Shown: positions 17,491-27,132, counted from the first letter of the stretch. The stretch: DNA of 64,000 bases from an uncultured Eubacterium sp. (GCA_947384955.1 CANDJC010000001.1:1-64000), one strand, 5' to 3'. Notes: generated by a model from the sequence alone, not told the origin. Numbers and translations are program-made.

Positions 17491-18981
17491 ATGACAATTA
17501 GAATTACAGGCATGAACTCAGGGCTTGATACAGATGCGATTGTTTCAGAACTTGTATCTGCATATCGGGCAAAAGGAGATAAATATACAAAGGCACAGAC
17601 AAAGCTGTCCTGGACACAGGGTGTGTGGAAATCGCTGAATACGAAGATATTTAATTTTTATAAGAGTCTGGATAATCTGCGTCTGGGCAATACGGTCAGC
17701 AAGAAGACGACAGTTTCTGATTCTACGAAAGCGACTGTAACAGCAAGCAGCAGTGCGGTAAGCGGGACACAGACGTTAAAAATTGATTCGCTTGCAAAGG
17801 GCGGATATTTGACGGGTGCTGAGCTTAAAAAAACAAGTGCTTCATCTAAGGATAGTAAATTATCCTCGTCTTCCACGCTGTCAGAATTAGGAATTAGCGG
17901 TGAAGGAACAATAAAGATTGCGGGCAGTGAAGGCAGTAAAGATATTAAAGTGTCAGGGGATATGAAGATTAGTGACCTTGTAAAACAAATTAATGAATCA
18001 GGTACAGGTGTGAAAGCATCTTTTGATTCAGATAATCAGCGTTTCTTTATTTCTTCTGAAAAAACTGGAAAGGAAAATGATTTTAAGATTACAGGCTCAG
18101 ATACAAAAGGAATTGCTGCCCTGGATAAACTGGGAATTACCAATGGTACAAAAGTAGAAGCAACCGATGCAAAGATTACTTTGAATGATGTAGAGTATAC
18201 GTCATCTTCAAATACATTTAAAATTAATGGACTGACGATTCAGGCACAGGCAGTCACTGATGGAGAAGTATCTATTACAACAGACACTGATGTGCAGGGA
18301 ATGTATGACAAGATTAAGAATTTCCTCTCAGACTATAATTCATTGATTAATGAAATGTCAAGCCTTTATAATGCAGAGTCATCAAAAGGCTATGAACCTC
18401 TGACATCAGACGAAAAAGAAGCGATGTCTGATTCTGATATTGCAGAATGGGAGAAAAAAATCAAAGATTCTCTTTTACGCAGAGATAATACATTAAGCGG
18501 TATCATGAGTGCAATGACAACAGCAATGTCATCTTCAGTGACGGTAAATGGGAAGAGCTACAGTCTTTCTAGTCTGGGTATTAAGACACTGGGGTATTTT
18601 TCAAGCGGTAAAAATGAGAAAAATGCATATCATATTGATGGTGATGCTGATGATGAGAGCACATCTGGTAATCAGGATAAATTAATGGAAATGCTGACAT
18701 CTGATCCAGAAGCTGTAGCTGAAATTATTAAGGGTGTTGCATCAAACCTTTATAAGAATCTGGATTCCAAGATGAAATCAACAACACTTAGAAGTGCGTA
18801 TACTGTATATAACGATAAAGAGATGGCTAAAAGCTATAGTGATTACACAACGACGATTAAAGAATGGAACAAAAAGGTTGAGGAAATTGAGGATTCTTAT
18901 TATAAGAAATTCTCTGCAATGGAAACAGCTTTGGCAAAGCTGCAAAACCAGATGTCATCGTTTACAAGTATGCTAGGATAG
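17491..18981 (+). CDS. fliD: Flagellar filament cap protein FliD
   Basis: A 496-residue HAP2 that caps the growing filament and folds exported flagellin. The N-terminus (ITGMNSGLDTDAIVSELVSA) and the C-terminal coiled region (SDYTTTIKEWNKKVEEIEDS, then FSAMETALAKLQNQMSSFTS) are the conserved FliD_N and FliD_C ends. ATG 17491 follows GTAGGAGGGA. There is a downstream gap of 382 nt before fliS. Confidence 0.96.
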   Translation: MTIRITGMNSGLDTDAIVSELVSAYRAKGDKYTKAQTKLSWTQGVWKSLNTKIFNFYKSLDNLRLGNTVSKKTTVSDSTKATVTASSSAVSGTQTLKIDSLAKGGYLTGAELKKTSASSKDSKLSSSSTLSELGISGEGTIKIAGSEGSKDIKVSGDMKISDLVKQINESGTGVKASFDSDNQRFFISSEKTGKENDFKITGSDTKGIAALDKLGITNGTKVEATDAKITLNDVEYTSSSNTFKINGLTIQAQAVTDGEVSITTDTDVQGMYDKIKNFLSDYNSLINEMSSLYNAESSKGYEPLTSDEKEAMSDSDIAEWEKKIKDSLLRRDNTLSGIMSAMTTAMSSSVTVNGKSYSLSSLGIKTLGYFSSGKNEKNAYHIDGDADDESTSGNQDKLMEMLTSDPEAVAEIIKGVASNLYKNLDSKMKSTTLRSAYTVYNDKEMAKSYSDYTTTIKEWNKKVEEIEDSYYKKFSAMETALAKLQNQMSSFTSMLG

Positions 18982-19363
18982 AATCAATAAGCTGTAAATC
19001 AGATTATCAGGCTTAAGTATAAAGCTGAATATCATACAGCTTAATTAGATATATACTCTGCAGCTGTTCAGTGTGAATAGTATATGTTCAGCCATGTTAC
19101 AGAGTAATAACTTATAATAGTTCAGCTTAATCTGAGCTGCTGTTTAAGATTCTTATAGAGCACGAAACAGCATTTATAATTAACTGCTGTAAATATTCGG
19201 TCTTGATAAATGAGGCTGATAAATATACAAAATGCTCTTGTAGGATGAAATACCCCCAGTTAAACGAGCCTTCAGAAAGGAGGCTGCGTTTTCTGCAGGG
19301 TATTTTGTCGGTTTAAGCAGCAATACATAAATTTAATGTCAGAATATCAAGGGAGGATTCGGG
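18982..19363 (+). other. Non-coding region between fliD and fliS with a structured hairpin
   Basis: No gene is supported in this 382-nt AT-rich stretch. It holds several short reiterations of CAGCTT/AAGCTG. At 19248-19305 AAATACCC pairs with GGGTATTT, enclosing an inner stem AGCCT (19267-19271) / AGGCT (19281-19285) with a GGA in its loop. It has no clear T-run after it. It could end fliD mRNA or regulate fliS. It shares the core CAGTTAAACG with the region before flgK copy 2. Confidence 0.5.
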
Positions 19364-19744
19364 ATGTTAAAAAGTAATGCTTATTCAGCGTATGCAACAA
19401 ATAAAATACTGACAGCAACACCGGCGGAACTGACTCTAATGTTATATGAAGGAGCAATCAAATTTTGTAACATTGCAGTAAAAGCCATTGAAGAAAAAGA
19501 CGTAGAAAAAGCTCATACGAACATTCTCAAAGCTGAAAAAATCATCGAGGAATTTCAGGCTACGCTGAATCATAAATATGCGGTAGCAGAGGATTTTAAC
19601 AATGTATATAATTATATAAATGAGCGTCTGGTTCTGGCGAATATGAAGAAAGATAAAGAAATCTTAGAAGAGGTACTGAAACATCTGCGAACAATGCGTG
19701 ATACATGGAAAGAAGTAATGCGGCTTACTGCTGTACAGAAATAG
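19364..19744 (+). CDS. fliS: Flagellin export chaperone FliS
   Basis: A 126-residue FliS that binds the C-terminus of flagellin in the cytosol and delivers it for export. It shows the family N-terminus (AYSAYATNKILTATPAELTL then MLYEGAIKFCNIA) and the helical C-terminal part with LEEVLKHLRTMRDTWKEVM. ATG 19364 follows AAGGGAGGA. The gene's last bases overlap the next sigma-28 promoter (19734-19760). Confidence 0.96.
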   Translation: MLKSNAYSAYATNKILTATPAELTLMLYEGAIKFCNIAVKAIEEKDVEKAHTNILKAEKIIEEFQATLNHKYAVAEDFNNVYNYINERLVLANMKKDKEILEEVLKHLRTMRDTWKEVMRLTAVQK

Positions 19745-19760
19745 AAAGTTATGCCGATAT
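19734..19760 (+). promoter_or_regulatory. Sigma-28 promoter after fliS
   Basis: TACA (19734-19737), 15 nt, GCCGATAT (19753-19760). The -10 box is perfect. It overlaps the 3' end of fliS and would drive the coiled-coil gene at 19929. Confidence 0.8.
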
Positions 19761-19928
19761 AGGAAGTTATTTGTAAAACAGTATTTTAAGCAAAAAAATT
19801 AATAAAAGCAGTGTAAAAGAAGCAGTAAAAGCAAACTGTATATACTGTTAAAAGAATCAGTGTATTCATTTGTAATTCAAAGGCAGTACGGCATGAGCAG
19901 TACAGAAAAAAGAATCAGGGGTGTATAT

Positions 19929-20408
19929 ATGCAGGAACATGAGTATCTTGAAATTATGACGCAGAGTCTGACAAAAAAACTTGCGGTACTGGGGGAAATC
20001 CGTAGAAAAAATGAAGAACAGAGGGTATTATTATTAGATGAAAACCTGGCTCCCGAAGACTTTGAAAAGAACATTGAAAGTAAAGCAAAACTGGTTAAAA
20101 GTCTGGAAATGCTGGATGAAGGATTTGATAATATATATGAACGCGTTCGGGAAGAGATTATTGGACATAAAGAAAAGTATAAGGAGCAGATTCAGAAGTT
20201 TCAGGAACTGATTCGTGATATAACTGCGGCCAGCAGCAGCATCCAGGCTGAAGAAAAGAGAAATTATCAGCTGGCACAGAGTAAATTCAGCGATGTAAAA
20301 AAACAGATTCGGGAAGTAAAGTCCAGTCAGAGTGCGGTTCAGCAGTATTATAAAAATATGATGAAAGTAAATTATATTGATGCGCAGTTTATGGATGATA
20401 AGAAATAG
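19929..20408 (+). CDS. Coiled-coil protein, possible FliT/FlgN-type flagellar chaperone
   Basis: A 159-residue, highly charged, almost wholly helical protein (MQEHEYLEIMTQSLTKKLAV at the start, several coiled-coil heptads, a long terminal helix). ATG 19929 behind AGGGGTG is preferred to the GTG at 19860, which lacks a ribosome-binding site. Position directly after fliS and its own sigma-28 promoter suggest a flagellar export chaperone analogous to FliT or FlgN, but sequence identity to FliT is not obvious. A strong terminator follows. Confidence 0.65.
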   Translation: MQEHEYLEIMTQSLTKKLAVLGEIRRKNEEQRVLLLDENLAPEDFEKNIESKAKLVKSLEMLDEGFDNIYERVREEIIGHKEKYKEQIQKFQELIRDITAASSSIQAEEKRNYQLAQSKFSDVKKQIREVKSSQSAVQQYYKNMMKVNYIDAQFMDDKK

Positions 20409-20445
20409 AGATAGATTTGAAAACTGAATGATTAGTGATATATAA

Positions 20446-20477
20446 GACCGGCTTTTATGATGCCGGTCATTTTTTTG
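20446..20477 (+). terminator. Intrinsic terminator at the end of the flagellar operon
   Basis: GACCGGC (20446-20452) pairs with GCCGGTC (20462-20468) around a 9-nt loop, followed by A and seven T residues. Confidence 0.9.
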
Positions 20478-20524
20478 TTGTATCAATTATTAATCGAAAT
20501 AGAAATGCTGAAAAATAGTAATTA

Positions 20525-20553
20525 TTGACATCTGAAATCAAATTGAGTAGAAT
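20525..20553 (+). promoter_or_regulatory. Sigma-A promoter of the kinase/SPFH operon
   Basis: TTGACA (20525-20530), a 17-nt spacer and TAGAAT (20548-20553). This is a strong housekeeping-type promoter, unlike the sigma-28 promoters on both sides, so this operon is probably not under flagellar control. Confidence 0.8.
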
Positions 20554-20643
20554 AAAGTATAAACGAAGTCCGATTATGTTTTGCATTGAGTTTTGCTAAA
20601 TAAAAAAAGAAGTTTATTAGTAAGGAGGAAACAAGATATAAAT

Positions 20644-22230
20644 ATGGGAAATAAAGATACTGGTTTGCAGCCAGTCACAATTGCATATTTTAAGGCTCCT
20701 ACAAAACAAGGAAAAGAGTTATACGAAATTTTTCAGAAAAAAATAAATAACAGGCTTTTAAGAGGACATTCTGTGAAGCTGTTCGATCAGACAGAATATA
20801 AAATGATGCCGGCAATTACGGCATGTCTGGATTTTGATGTTGTTATTTTTGATGCTTCTATTGAAAGTGAACAAAGTGATATGCTGCAATACCGGGCAGC
20901 TATCGAATTAATGAAATTTTTAGATCATGTTTTAATTGTATCGAGGACGACGCTGCCCGTGAATTTTGCTGGTATGCGAAAAGGCGGAGCGCCAGAGATG
21001 ATAAAATCTGGTACATCGGAGTATAAAACCAGCATGACAAACTGCGAAATTTTAGAGTGGATAATGGATACGCTGGAAAATTCATCCATTGAGCTGCCAC
21101 GAAAATTGAAAATGGATATGCGCCCAGACGAATACGAAAAAAACAAGCAGTTTGTAATCAACATAGAAGCACAAATGATATCGAATTCTGTTAAGAAAAT
21201 TCATGAAGAAAAAGGAGTATTTGTCAGTTATCTTAGCAGATATTCTAAATATTATCACGGACATCATCCTGAGGAGCCATATGTAGAAGAATTGTTTGAA
21301 GATATTAGTCGGATTAGCGGTGTTCCTGACAGTGCTATTACGTATTTTCCGCCTGGAAAAATATCTCTGGAACTGATGACAGCACAGAGACGATTTGAAA
21401 TTGTTAGTGCAACAGAGATTTTTATTAAGAAATGCAAAGCTTTTTGGATTTATAAAACATCAGATTATGATTCTTCATGGTGGGCATTTGGAGAGAAGAT
21501 GTCGCTTGTGCATCTTTATGGGAGGCATATGGACAAGTGCCCGGATATCTATATAGCAAAGCCTGTAAGAGGAGAAAACGGTAAATGGACGTTCCAAATA
21601 AAAAAATATCTTACAGTAAATGAAAAAACAGAATTTTTACCCAGATTAACTCCGTTTGAACAGAGGGAACTGGATCGTTTGTATATCAATTCCAATCCTA
21701 TGACAACCGCATATGAGCAAGTGGAAAAAATGCGAAGACTGGCCAGTATGCCAGATTTGCTTTTAAAACTGGAATCAAAACTGCAAGCTGCGTTTATCAG
21801 GCAGCAGTTTCAGGTTTTGATTGAAGGACTTGATGCAGATGAACGGGATAAGAAAGAAGCCCTTGAGGAAATGCAGCGTACAGACCGGATGATTGAATCA
21901 GTCCGTTCGTATGTTTATTCAAAAGAATTTTGGGAAATTCACCTGATTGATTGTCCGGTATGCAGAGCAGTGTCAAAGAGTATGATGAATTCTTCAAAAT
22001 ACATGTATTTTGAAGATCAGTATATTTATGAAATCGAAGAAAAAGATTATCAGGAGATTATGAAAACTGTAAGGAATGGAAAGATATATACCAAAAAACT
22101 TCCTTGCGGTCATTCTGTTTCATTAAAACAGAGCGGACAGTATTATCGCTGGTGGACAGTTAAAAATGATATTCCATCGGGACCGAATGAAAAGTTAATT
22201 GAAGATGTTTGTTTTATTTCGTTTTGCTAA
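20644..22230 (+). CDS. Unknown protein with a possible TIR-like domain and a zinc-binding end
   Basis: A 528-residue soluble protein, no family firmly recognised. Residues about 8-150 look like a Rossmann-type alpha/beta domain (VTIAYFKAP, CLDFDVVIFDAS, HVLIVSRTTLPVN). Residues about 190-300 have a layout like TIR domains: GVFVSYLSRYSKYYHG, then a KCKAFWIYKTSDYDSSWW segment closing with AFGE, where the Glu would match the TIR catalytic position. The C-terminus has CPVC and, about 65 residues on, LPCGH, a likely zinc site. AAGGAGG lies 15 nt before ATG 20644; this is long, but the upstream TTG 20593 has no site. First gene of a seven-gene operon. Confidence 0.6.
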   Translation: MGNKDTGLQPVTIAYFKAPTKQGKELYEIFQKKINNRLLRGHSVKLFDQTEYKMMPAITACLDFDVVIFDASIESEQSDMLQYRAAIELMKFLDHVLIVSRTTLPVNFAGMRKGGAPEMIKSGTSEYKTSMTNCEILEWIMDTLENSSIELPRKLKMDMRPDEYEKNKQFVINIEAQMISNSVKKIHEEKGVFVSYLSRYSKYYHGHHPEEPYVEELFEDISRISGVPDSAITYFPPGKISLELMTAQRRFEIVSATEIFIKKCKAFWIYKTSDYDSSWWAFGEKMSLVHLYGRHMDKCPDIYIAKPVRGENGKWTFQIKKYLTVNEKTEFLPRLTPFEQRELDRLYINSNPMTTAYEQVEKMRRLASMPDLLLKLESKLQAAFIRQQFQVLIEGLDADERDKKEALEEMQRTDRMIESVRSYVYSKEFWEIHLIDCPVCRAVSKSMMNSSKYMYFEDQYIYEIEEKDYQEIMKTVRNGKIYTKKLPCGHSVSLKQSGQYYRWWTVKNDIPSGPNEKLIEDVCFISFC

Positions 22231-22268
22231 ATAAAATATCGATAAACTACTATCAGTAGGAGGATGAA

Positions 22269-23237
22269 ATGGAATACATAAATACAATTAGCTATGGGGG
22301 CAGTGAAAATGGTGAACCGTGGCTGGTTTATAAATATCCAGCTGAAAGATATCAGTGCCATTCGATTCTGTCCGTGAAGCAAGGAGAAGAGGCAATTATT
22401 TTCATAAGCAGAAAGGCGTGTAAGATATTTCAGCCAGGTACATACAAATTAAATACTTTAAATCTGTCATTACTAAATACATATGCAGGATATAGCGAAT
22501 ATTTTTCGGCTGAAATATTTTTTGTGAATATGGTGTCCAGGCTGGACATGAGATGGGGAACACAAAGTCCGTTTCAGTTAGAAGATCCCAAATATGGGTT
22601 GATTCTTTCTATTCGCAGTTATGGAAAATATGGATTAAGGATTTGCAATTCAAGGATGTTTGTTTCAGAACTGGTCAGTACATTTCAAAATGGAATTGCA
22701 CTTGATTATACGCATATTGCCAGTTACTTTAGCGGGCTTCTGACATCTAAAATAAAGACAATAATTTCCAGATTTATGATTCAGGAGCAGATATCCTTTT
22801 TGGAAGTAACCGCATATTTGGACAAATTATCAGAAGATTGTCAGGATGTAATATCAGATGAATTTGACCGTTTCGGTGTAGAAATACAAAATTTCTATAT
22901 TGAATCAATTACAGCTGCAAAAAATGATATAGCAGTGCTGCAGAAAATGAAAGAGGATATAGCACTTGGGCACGGATTTTATCAGGAAAGACGTTCTTAT
23001 GATGTGATGGAAGAGCTTGCTCGCCGTTCATCGGGTCCGGGAAGTTTTGAAGATGCGGGCAAAGGGCTAAGTTTAATGCAGAATGAAAACAGATGTTCAG
23101 AATGTGGTATAAAAAATGCTCAAAATGCCAGATTCTGTAGCGGCTGTGGAAAAGAACTTTTGAAAAAATGCAGTTGCTGCGGCAGGATATTTGGTACGCA
23201 GCATCAGTATTGCAGCAGTTGTGGGACGAAACTTTGA
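22269..23237 (+). CDS. SPFH/Band 7 (YdjI-like) protein with two zinc ribbons
   Basis: A 322-residue protein. Residues 1-240 resemble the YdjI-type SPFH family (membrane-associated scaffold; GEEAIIFISRKACKIFQPGT, KYGLILSIRSYGKYGLRICN, then FDRFGVEIQNFYIESITAA). The C-terminus (about 275-322) has two four-cysteine zinc ribbons (CSECG with CSGCG, then CSCCG with CSSCG). In Bacillus, YdjI belongs to a membrane-stress operon with PspA. A role as a membrane scaffold for this operon is inferred. ATG 22269 follows TAGGAGGA. Confidence 0.82.
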   Translation: MEYINTISYGGSENGEPWLVYKYPAERYQCHSILSVKQGEEAIIFISRKACKIFQPGTYKLNTLNLSLLNTYAGYSEYFSAEIFFVNMVSRLDMRWGTQSPFQLEDPKYGLILSIRSYGKYGLRICNSRMFVSELVSTFQNGIALDYTHIASYFSGLLTSKIKTIISRFMIQEQISFLEVTAYLDKLSEDCQDVISDEFDRFGVEIQNFYIESITAAKNDIAVLQKMKEDIALGHGFYQERRSYDVMEELARRSSGPGSFEDAGKGLSLMQNENRCSECGIKNAQNARFCSGCGKELLKKCSCCGRIFGTQHQYCSSCGTKL

Positions 23238-23274
23238 AAACAAGGCAGTTCCTTAAAAACAAGAAGGGGATAAA

Positions 23275-23859
23275 ATGAAACAATTAAGCAGAAGAACAAT
23301 AAAAAAGGTTAATATAATATTATTTCTAATAATATTGCTATTTTTGATTCTTAGTGCTGCTATTTGGATATCTACAGCAGCTCCGGGAAAAAGAAAGAAT
23401 ACTGTAGATAATGTACCTGCAGATGCTGCAATAGGCTTGGAAAATATTACTGAGTCAGATTTCGAACAGCAGCAGGATATACAGCAGAATTATCAGAAGA
23501 TTTCAGGATTTAAGATTAATGTAAAAAGCGGGATAGCATCAGAAGATGATAATTCGGATGGAGAGATTACAGATGACGATGAATTTATTTTTCCAGATAG
23601 TTACCAAGAAGAATTGACAGAATCAGATGCGAAAAAACTTAAAACGGCTAAGGAAGTGCAGGATGCGATTAATTATATTTATGCTCGTTCTGGATGTATT
23701 TTTGGTGATGAAGAAGTGCAGAATTATTTTGAAAAGTTTAGCTGGTATAATGGAAGGTATTCTGTGCAGGATATGAATCAGAATCCATTAGATTATATGA
23801 CTGAAGTACAGTATCAAAATATACAGATTTTAGCGAAGCGTCGCAGTAAACTGCAATAA
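23275..23859 (+). CDS. Membrane protein with an extracellular YARHG-like domain
   Basis: A 194-residue single-pass protein. A basic N-terminus (KQLSRRTIKK) is followed by one strong membrane helix (about 13-34), an acidic linker (about 60-118) and a C-terminal YARHG-like domain (about 120-190): AINYIYARSGCIF, YFEKFSWYNGRYS and the closing EVQYQNIQILAKRR pattern. YARHG domains are extracytoplasmic and common in envelope proteins of Firmicutes. Its topology would put the domain outside the cell. ATG 23275 follows AAGAAGGGGAT. Confidence 0.75.
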   Translation: MKQLSRRTIKKVNIILFLIILLFLILSAAIWISTAAPGKRKNTVDNVPADAAIGLENITESDFEQQQDIQQNYQKISGFKINVKSGIASEDDNSDGEITDDDEFIFPDSYQEELTESDAKKLKTAKEVQDAINYIYARSGCIFGDEEVQNYFEKFSWYNGRYSVQDMNQNPLDYMTEVQYQNIQILAKRRSKLQ

Positions 23860-23878
23860 GAAAGGATGAAATGGGATA

Positions 23879-25003
23879 ATGCGTACCACACGTGAACTTA
23901 AAAAAATTCTTGTACTAGAAATTGTACTTGTATTTTTAGCTGCACGTCTGTTTATTTATACGGGGTATACCAGATACAGTGCACAAACAGCAGCTAAATC
24001 ATTTTTTGTCAAAGTTATGAATGCTGATTTGGACGGTATTTATAACGAACTGGATATTAAAGATGATGAGAACGAGTTTATAAATAAAGAAGCTTTTTTA
24101 AAGTCATTTGATGCAATGCAGGCAGTTCCGTTTGAAGAGTATAAGGTACAGGAATTTTATAGTGAAAATAATTTTATTCAAAAGTACTTCATAGGAAGTG
24201 TTGCTGCTTCTCAAAATTTTAGCAACGGAACTGTTACTATAGATTATACAGACGAGGAAGAAGAGGCGCATAGTATGAATCTGCAGATGAATATAAAAGA
24301 TACAAAGAAATTCTTTATATTTCAAAACTGGAATGCAAGCGCAGAAAATTATATTGTCAGAGATTTTACAATCAGTGTTCCTAAAGGAGCTTTGGTTAAG
24401 GTAGATGGAAAGGAACTATCAAAAGAATATTTAAAAATAGGTGAATATGGAAATGAAAGCTATGTGATACCGCAGATTTTTAAAGGAATTGTTGAAATAA
24501 AAGTATCAAAAGAAAATATGGAAGATATTATAGCGAAAGTAAATACGGCAGAAGGAATTTTCAGGGCCGAATCTATGAAGTTAAAGCCGGAAATTTTGCA
24601 GAAGGCTGTACAGCAGGCAGTCAGAGATATGAAATACATTTATATGGCCGCATTTCAAAATACCGGTTATACAGAACTGACAAAATTAAATATATTGTCA
24701 GAGAATAATGAGGAGATTAGCGGGTATTATGCAGATTTAGCATATGAAATTCAAGAGCGGAATAAGCTTAGTGTGGTAACGGGAGATATACAGCCGGAAA
24801 CGTACTATTATTTAGATGAGGATGGGCGATTCCGTATTGAAGTATATTTAAATTTTGATTACAGCGGTATTTATGAATATGAGGATTACTGGGGCGAGGA
24901 AATGGTAAAAAGCGATTACAGCGGATATCAAACTTCCCAATTTGTTTACTGTCTGGATGATTCACGGCTTTTGCTTAGCAGTATTCGTGATATGGAATTA
25001 TAG
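23879..25003 (+). CDS. TcaA/YvbJ-like membrane protein
   Basis: A 374-residue protein with one N-terminal membrane helix (about 9-27) and a large outer region. It has the features of TcaA/YvbJ proteins: a repeated fold starting AAKSFFVKVMNADLDGIYNE, and the motif FTISVPKGALVKVDGKEL (about 164-181). Unlike the typical family it lacks the N-terminal zinc ribbon; that function may be carried by the SPFH and TPR partners in this operon. TcaA-family proteins are implicated in cell-wall stress and glycopeptide response; the role here is inferred. 19 nt after the YARHG gene. Confidence 0.65.
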   Translation: MRTTRELKKILVLEIVLVFLAARLFIYTGYTRYSAQTAAKSFFVKVMNADLDGIYNELDIKDDENEFINKEAFLKSFDAMQAVPFEEYKVQEFYSENNFIQKYFIGSVAASQNFSNGTVTIDYTDEEEEAHSMNLQMNIKDTKKFFIFQNWNASAENYIVRDFTISVPKGALVKVDGKELSKEYLKIGEYGNESYVIPQIFKGIVEIKVSKENMEDIIAKVNTAEGIFRAESMKLKPEILQKAVQQAVRDMKYIYMAAFQNTGYTELTKLNILSENNEEISGYYADLAYEIQERNKLSVVTGDIQPETYYYLDEDGRFRIEVYLNFDYSGIYEYEDYWGEEMVKSDYSGYQTSQFVYCLDDSRLLLSSIRDMEL

Positions 25004-25013
25004 GGAGCTGAAG

Positions 25014-26354
25014 ATGATAGGAAAAAAGATTTTAGGTTATACAGTAATTGAAAACATAGGTGCCGGAACATTTGGAACTGTATATAAGGTTCAAAAAACA
25101 AATCCCTCTGGTCAGTATATCCGTGCGCTGAAACATATACATATTCCGACGGAAGAACAGTATCAGGATGTTCTTGATTATATGGGGAACAATACAGTAA
25201 AGGCAGATGAATATTTTGCTAATGCTTTACGGGAAACAGTTATTGAAATTCAAAATATGAATCAGCTTTCAGAACAGAATTCAAGAAATATAGTACTCTG
25301 TTATGAAAATGATATCAGGGAATACGATTATCCACGTAAATATGATATTTATATATTAATGGAATATCTGACGCCGTTTTCAGTCTATAGAAAGCAAAAT
25401 CCAGTCAGAGTGGGGGATGTTATACAGCTTGGAACAGACATTCTGGACGCTTTATCACTTTGCCATAAAAATAAAATCCTGCATCGTGATATAAAAGATG
25501 ACAATATTTTAGTTTCATCTAACGGTATATATAAATTAGGAGATTTTGGGATATCGAAAAAACTTTGGGACTGTTCCCGGGCAAGGACGATTGCTGGTAC
25601 CTTGCACTATATGGCACCAGAGGTATATATGTCAAAAGAAGGTTATGATTATACAGCAGATATCTACTCTTTAGGAATTGTACTTTACAAGCTGCTGAAT
25701 TATAATAGATATCCTTTTTACCCAAAGTTTCCAGAAGCATTTGCGCATGAGGACGAAATACGTGCACTTGATATGAGAATGAAAGAAATAATTCCAAACA
25801 TACCGCAGAATGCAGATTCTTCATTGGGAGAAGTCATTGTAAGGGCACTTTATCCAAAAGGACAAAGATGGAGCAGTGCAGAGGAATTTCGTGATGCGCT
25901 GTGTAGTATACAGCAGCAGCTTGGAAAAGAGCAGAATGATCGAGTAGTTAATTCAGATGTAGTGCGGAATTTCGAGCAGCAGGTTATTGTTACTTCGCAG
26001 TCAGGACAGCCTGAGGATAAGAGGGAAAGTATTTGGAAAGGCAGACAAGCATACTTTTTTTCGGTTCAGCTGTTAGAAAAAGTAAAAAATAAAAAGATAC
26101 CTGAATTAAAGAATGTACTGTATAAAATAAGAATAATTAATGGATTTTTGAGGAATGAAAGTGATTTTGGAAATGGGTGGCTGCAAGTAACAGAAAGCGA
26201 GAGGGAGATACGGAGGGAATTAGAAAAACTGCATATAGCATTGGATAATTGCGTCAGTTCACAAATTAGATCGGTTGATATCCAAAGCATGTTAGAATCA
26301 TGTGAAAATATTCTGGCTCAAATAAAAATCAGAGCAGAATTAAACAAAGATTAA
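25014..26354 (+). CDS. Hanks-type Ser/Thr protein kinase
   Basis: A 446-residue cytosolic protein kinase with all key residues: glycine loop GAGTFGTV (16-23), K40, HRD (157-159), N164, DFG (177-179) and APE (201-203), with GTLHYMAPE marking the activation loop. Residues about 330-446 are helical and coiled-coil-like with no known domain. It has no transmembrane helix or PASTA repeats, unlike the usual Firmicute PrkC. ATG 25014 follows GGGAGCTGA and comes 11 nt after the TcaA-like gene. The upstream open frame overlapping that gene is not the true start. No matching PP2C-type phosphatase is seen here. Confidence 0.93.
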   Translation: MIGKKILGYTVIENIGAGTFGTVYKVQKTNPSGQYIRALKHIHIPTEEQYQDVLDYMGNNTVKADEYFANALRETVIEIQNMNQLSEQNSRNIVLCYENDIREYDYPRKYDIYILMEYLTPFSVYRKQNPVRVGDVIQLGTDILDALSLCHKNKILHRDIKDDNILVSSNGIYKLGDFGISKKLWDCSRARTIAGTLHYMAPEVYMSKEGYDYTADIYSLGIVLYKLLNYNRYPFYPKFPEAFAHEDEIRALDMRMKEIIPNIPQNADSSLGEVIVRALYPKGQRWSSAEEFRDALCSIQQQLGKEQNDRVVNSDVVRNFEQQVIVTSQSGQPEDKRESIWKGRQAYFFSVQLLEKVKNKKIPELKNVLYKIRIINGFLRNESDFGNGWLQVTESEREIRRELEKLHIALDNCVSSQIRSVDIQSMLESCENILAQIKIRAELNKD

Positions 26355-26450
26355 GGCTGCTGGCGAAATTGAACTTCATGAAGTGAAGCTCTGCGAAAGC
26401 AAACAGAACAAAATATAAATTTATAACAGAAGAAAAAACAGGAGGAAATT

Positions 26451-27044
26451 ATGGGATATGAAGTGGTGGATTTAGAATGTCCAGGATGTGGTTATAATGT
26501 AACCACTAATACAAAACAATGTCCGCAGTGTTACAGGGAGATTGTAATTACATCGTTTGACAGTGCAGTGTCTATGGCAGAAGATGACGTAAGAAAATAT
26601 ACCAATACATATAAAAAAGTATTGTCCTCTCATCCTGACCAGCCTGAATTGAATATGACGATGGCATTTTGTTTCTTAAAATTAAAATTATTTGATAAAG
26701 CATTGCCGTATTTTGATAAGGCAATTGAAGATAATATTGATGGCTCAGAAGCATACTTTTATGCTGCTGTAAGCATGCTTCGTGGAAAGAGGCCTTTTCT
26801 TGTTTCGAAAGCGGTAATCAGCAAAATAGAAGAATATGTATCTGCAGCTTTAGAAATAGAACCAAAAGGAATTTATTATTATTTTCTGGCTTATATTAAA
26901 TATGATTATTATGAGAAAAAATGTTTTCGCACTTCTCCGTCATCAAAAGAAGCAGTAATGCTTGCACAAAATGCGGGGCTTTTAGAAAAAGATATTATTC
27001 AGTTATATCAGACTTTGTCCGTAGAACGACCGAATTGCTTATAA
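26451..27044 (+). CDS. Zinc-ribbon protein with TPR-like helices
   Basis: A 197-residue soluble protein. The N-terminus has a zinc ribbon (CPGCGYNVTTNTKQCPQC, about 10-27). Helical repeats follow: DVRKYTNTYKKVLSSHPDQP, MTMAFCFLKLKLFDKALPYF and a third unit reading AYFYAAVSMLRGKRPF, as in TPR scaffolds. Probably an adaptor for the kinase or SPFH partner. ATG 26451 follows AGGAGGAA. It sits 96 nt after the kinase gene. Confidence 0.72.
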   Translation: MGYEVVDLECPGCGYNVTTNTKQCPQCYREIVITSFDSAVSMAEDDVRKYTNTYKKVLSSHPDQPELNMTMAFCFLKLKLFDKALPYFDKAIEDNIDGSEAYFYAAVSMLRGKRPFLVSKAVISKIEEYVSAALEIEPKGIYYYFLAYIKYDYYEKKCFRTSPSSKEAVMLAQNAGLLEKDIIQLYQTLSVERPNCL

Positions 27045-27132
27045 TTAATTCGCTGTTTATTAAGATGTTCTTATACAGGAATAGAAACAGATAGAAATAT
27101 CAGGCTGAAAGATGGTCTGTGTAGGAGGAGAT

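Noticed and set aside
19248..19305. Cyclic di-GMP or other known riboswitch before fliS
   Set aside because: The conserved cores of known riboswitch classes were not seen; only a nested hairpin is supported.
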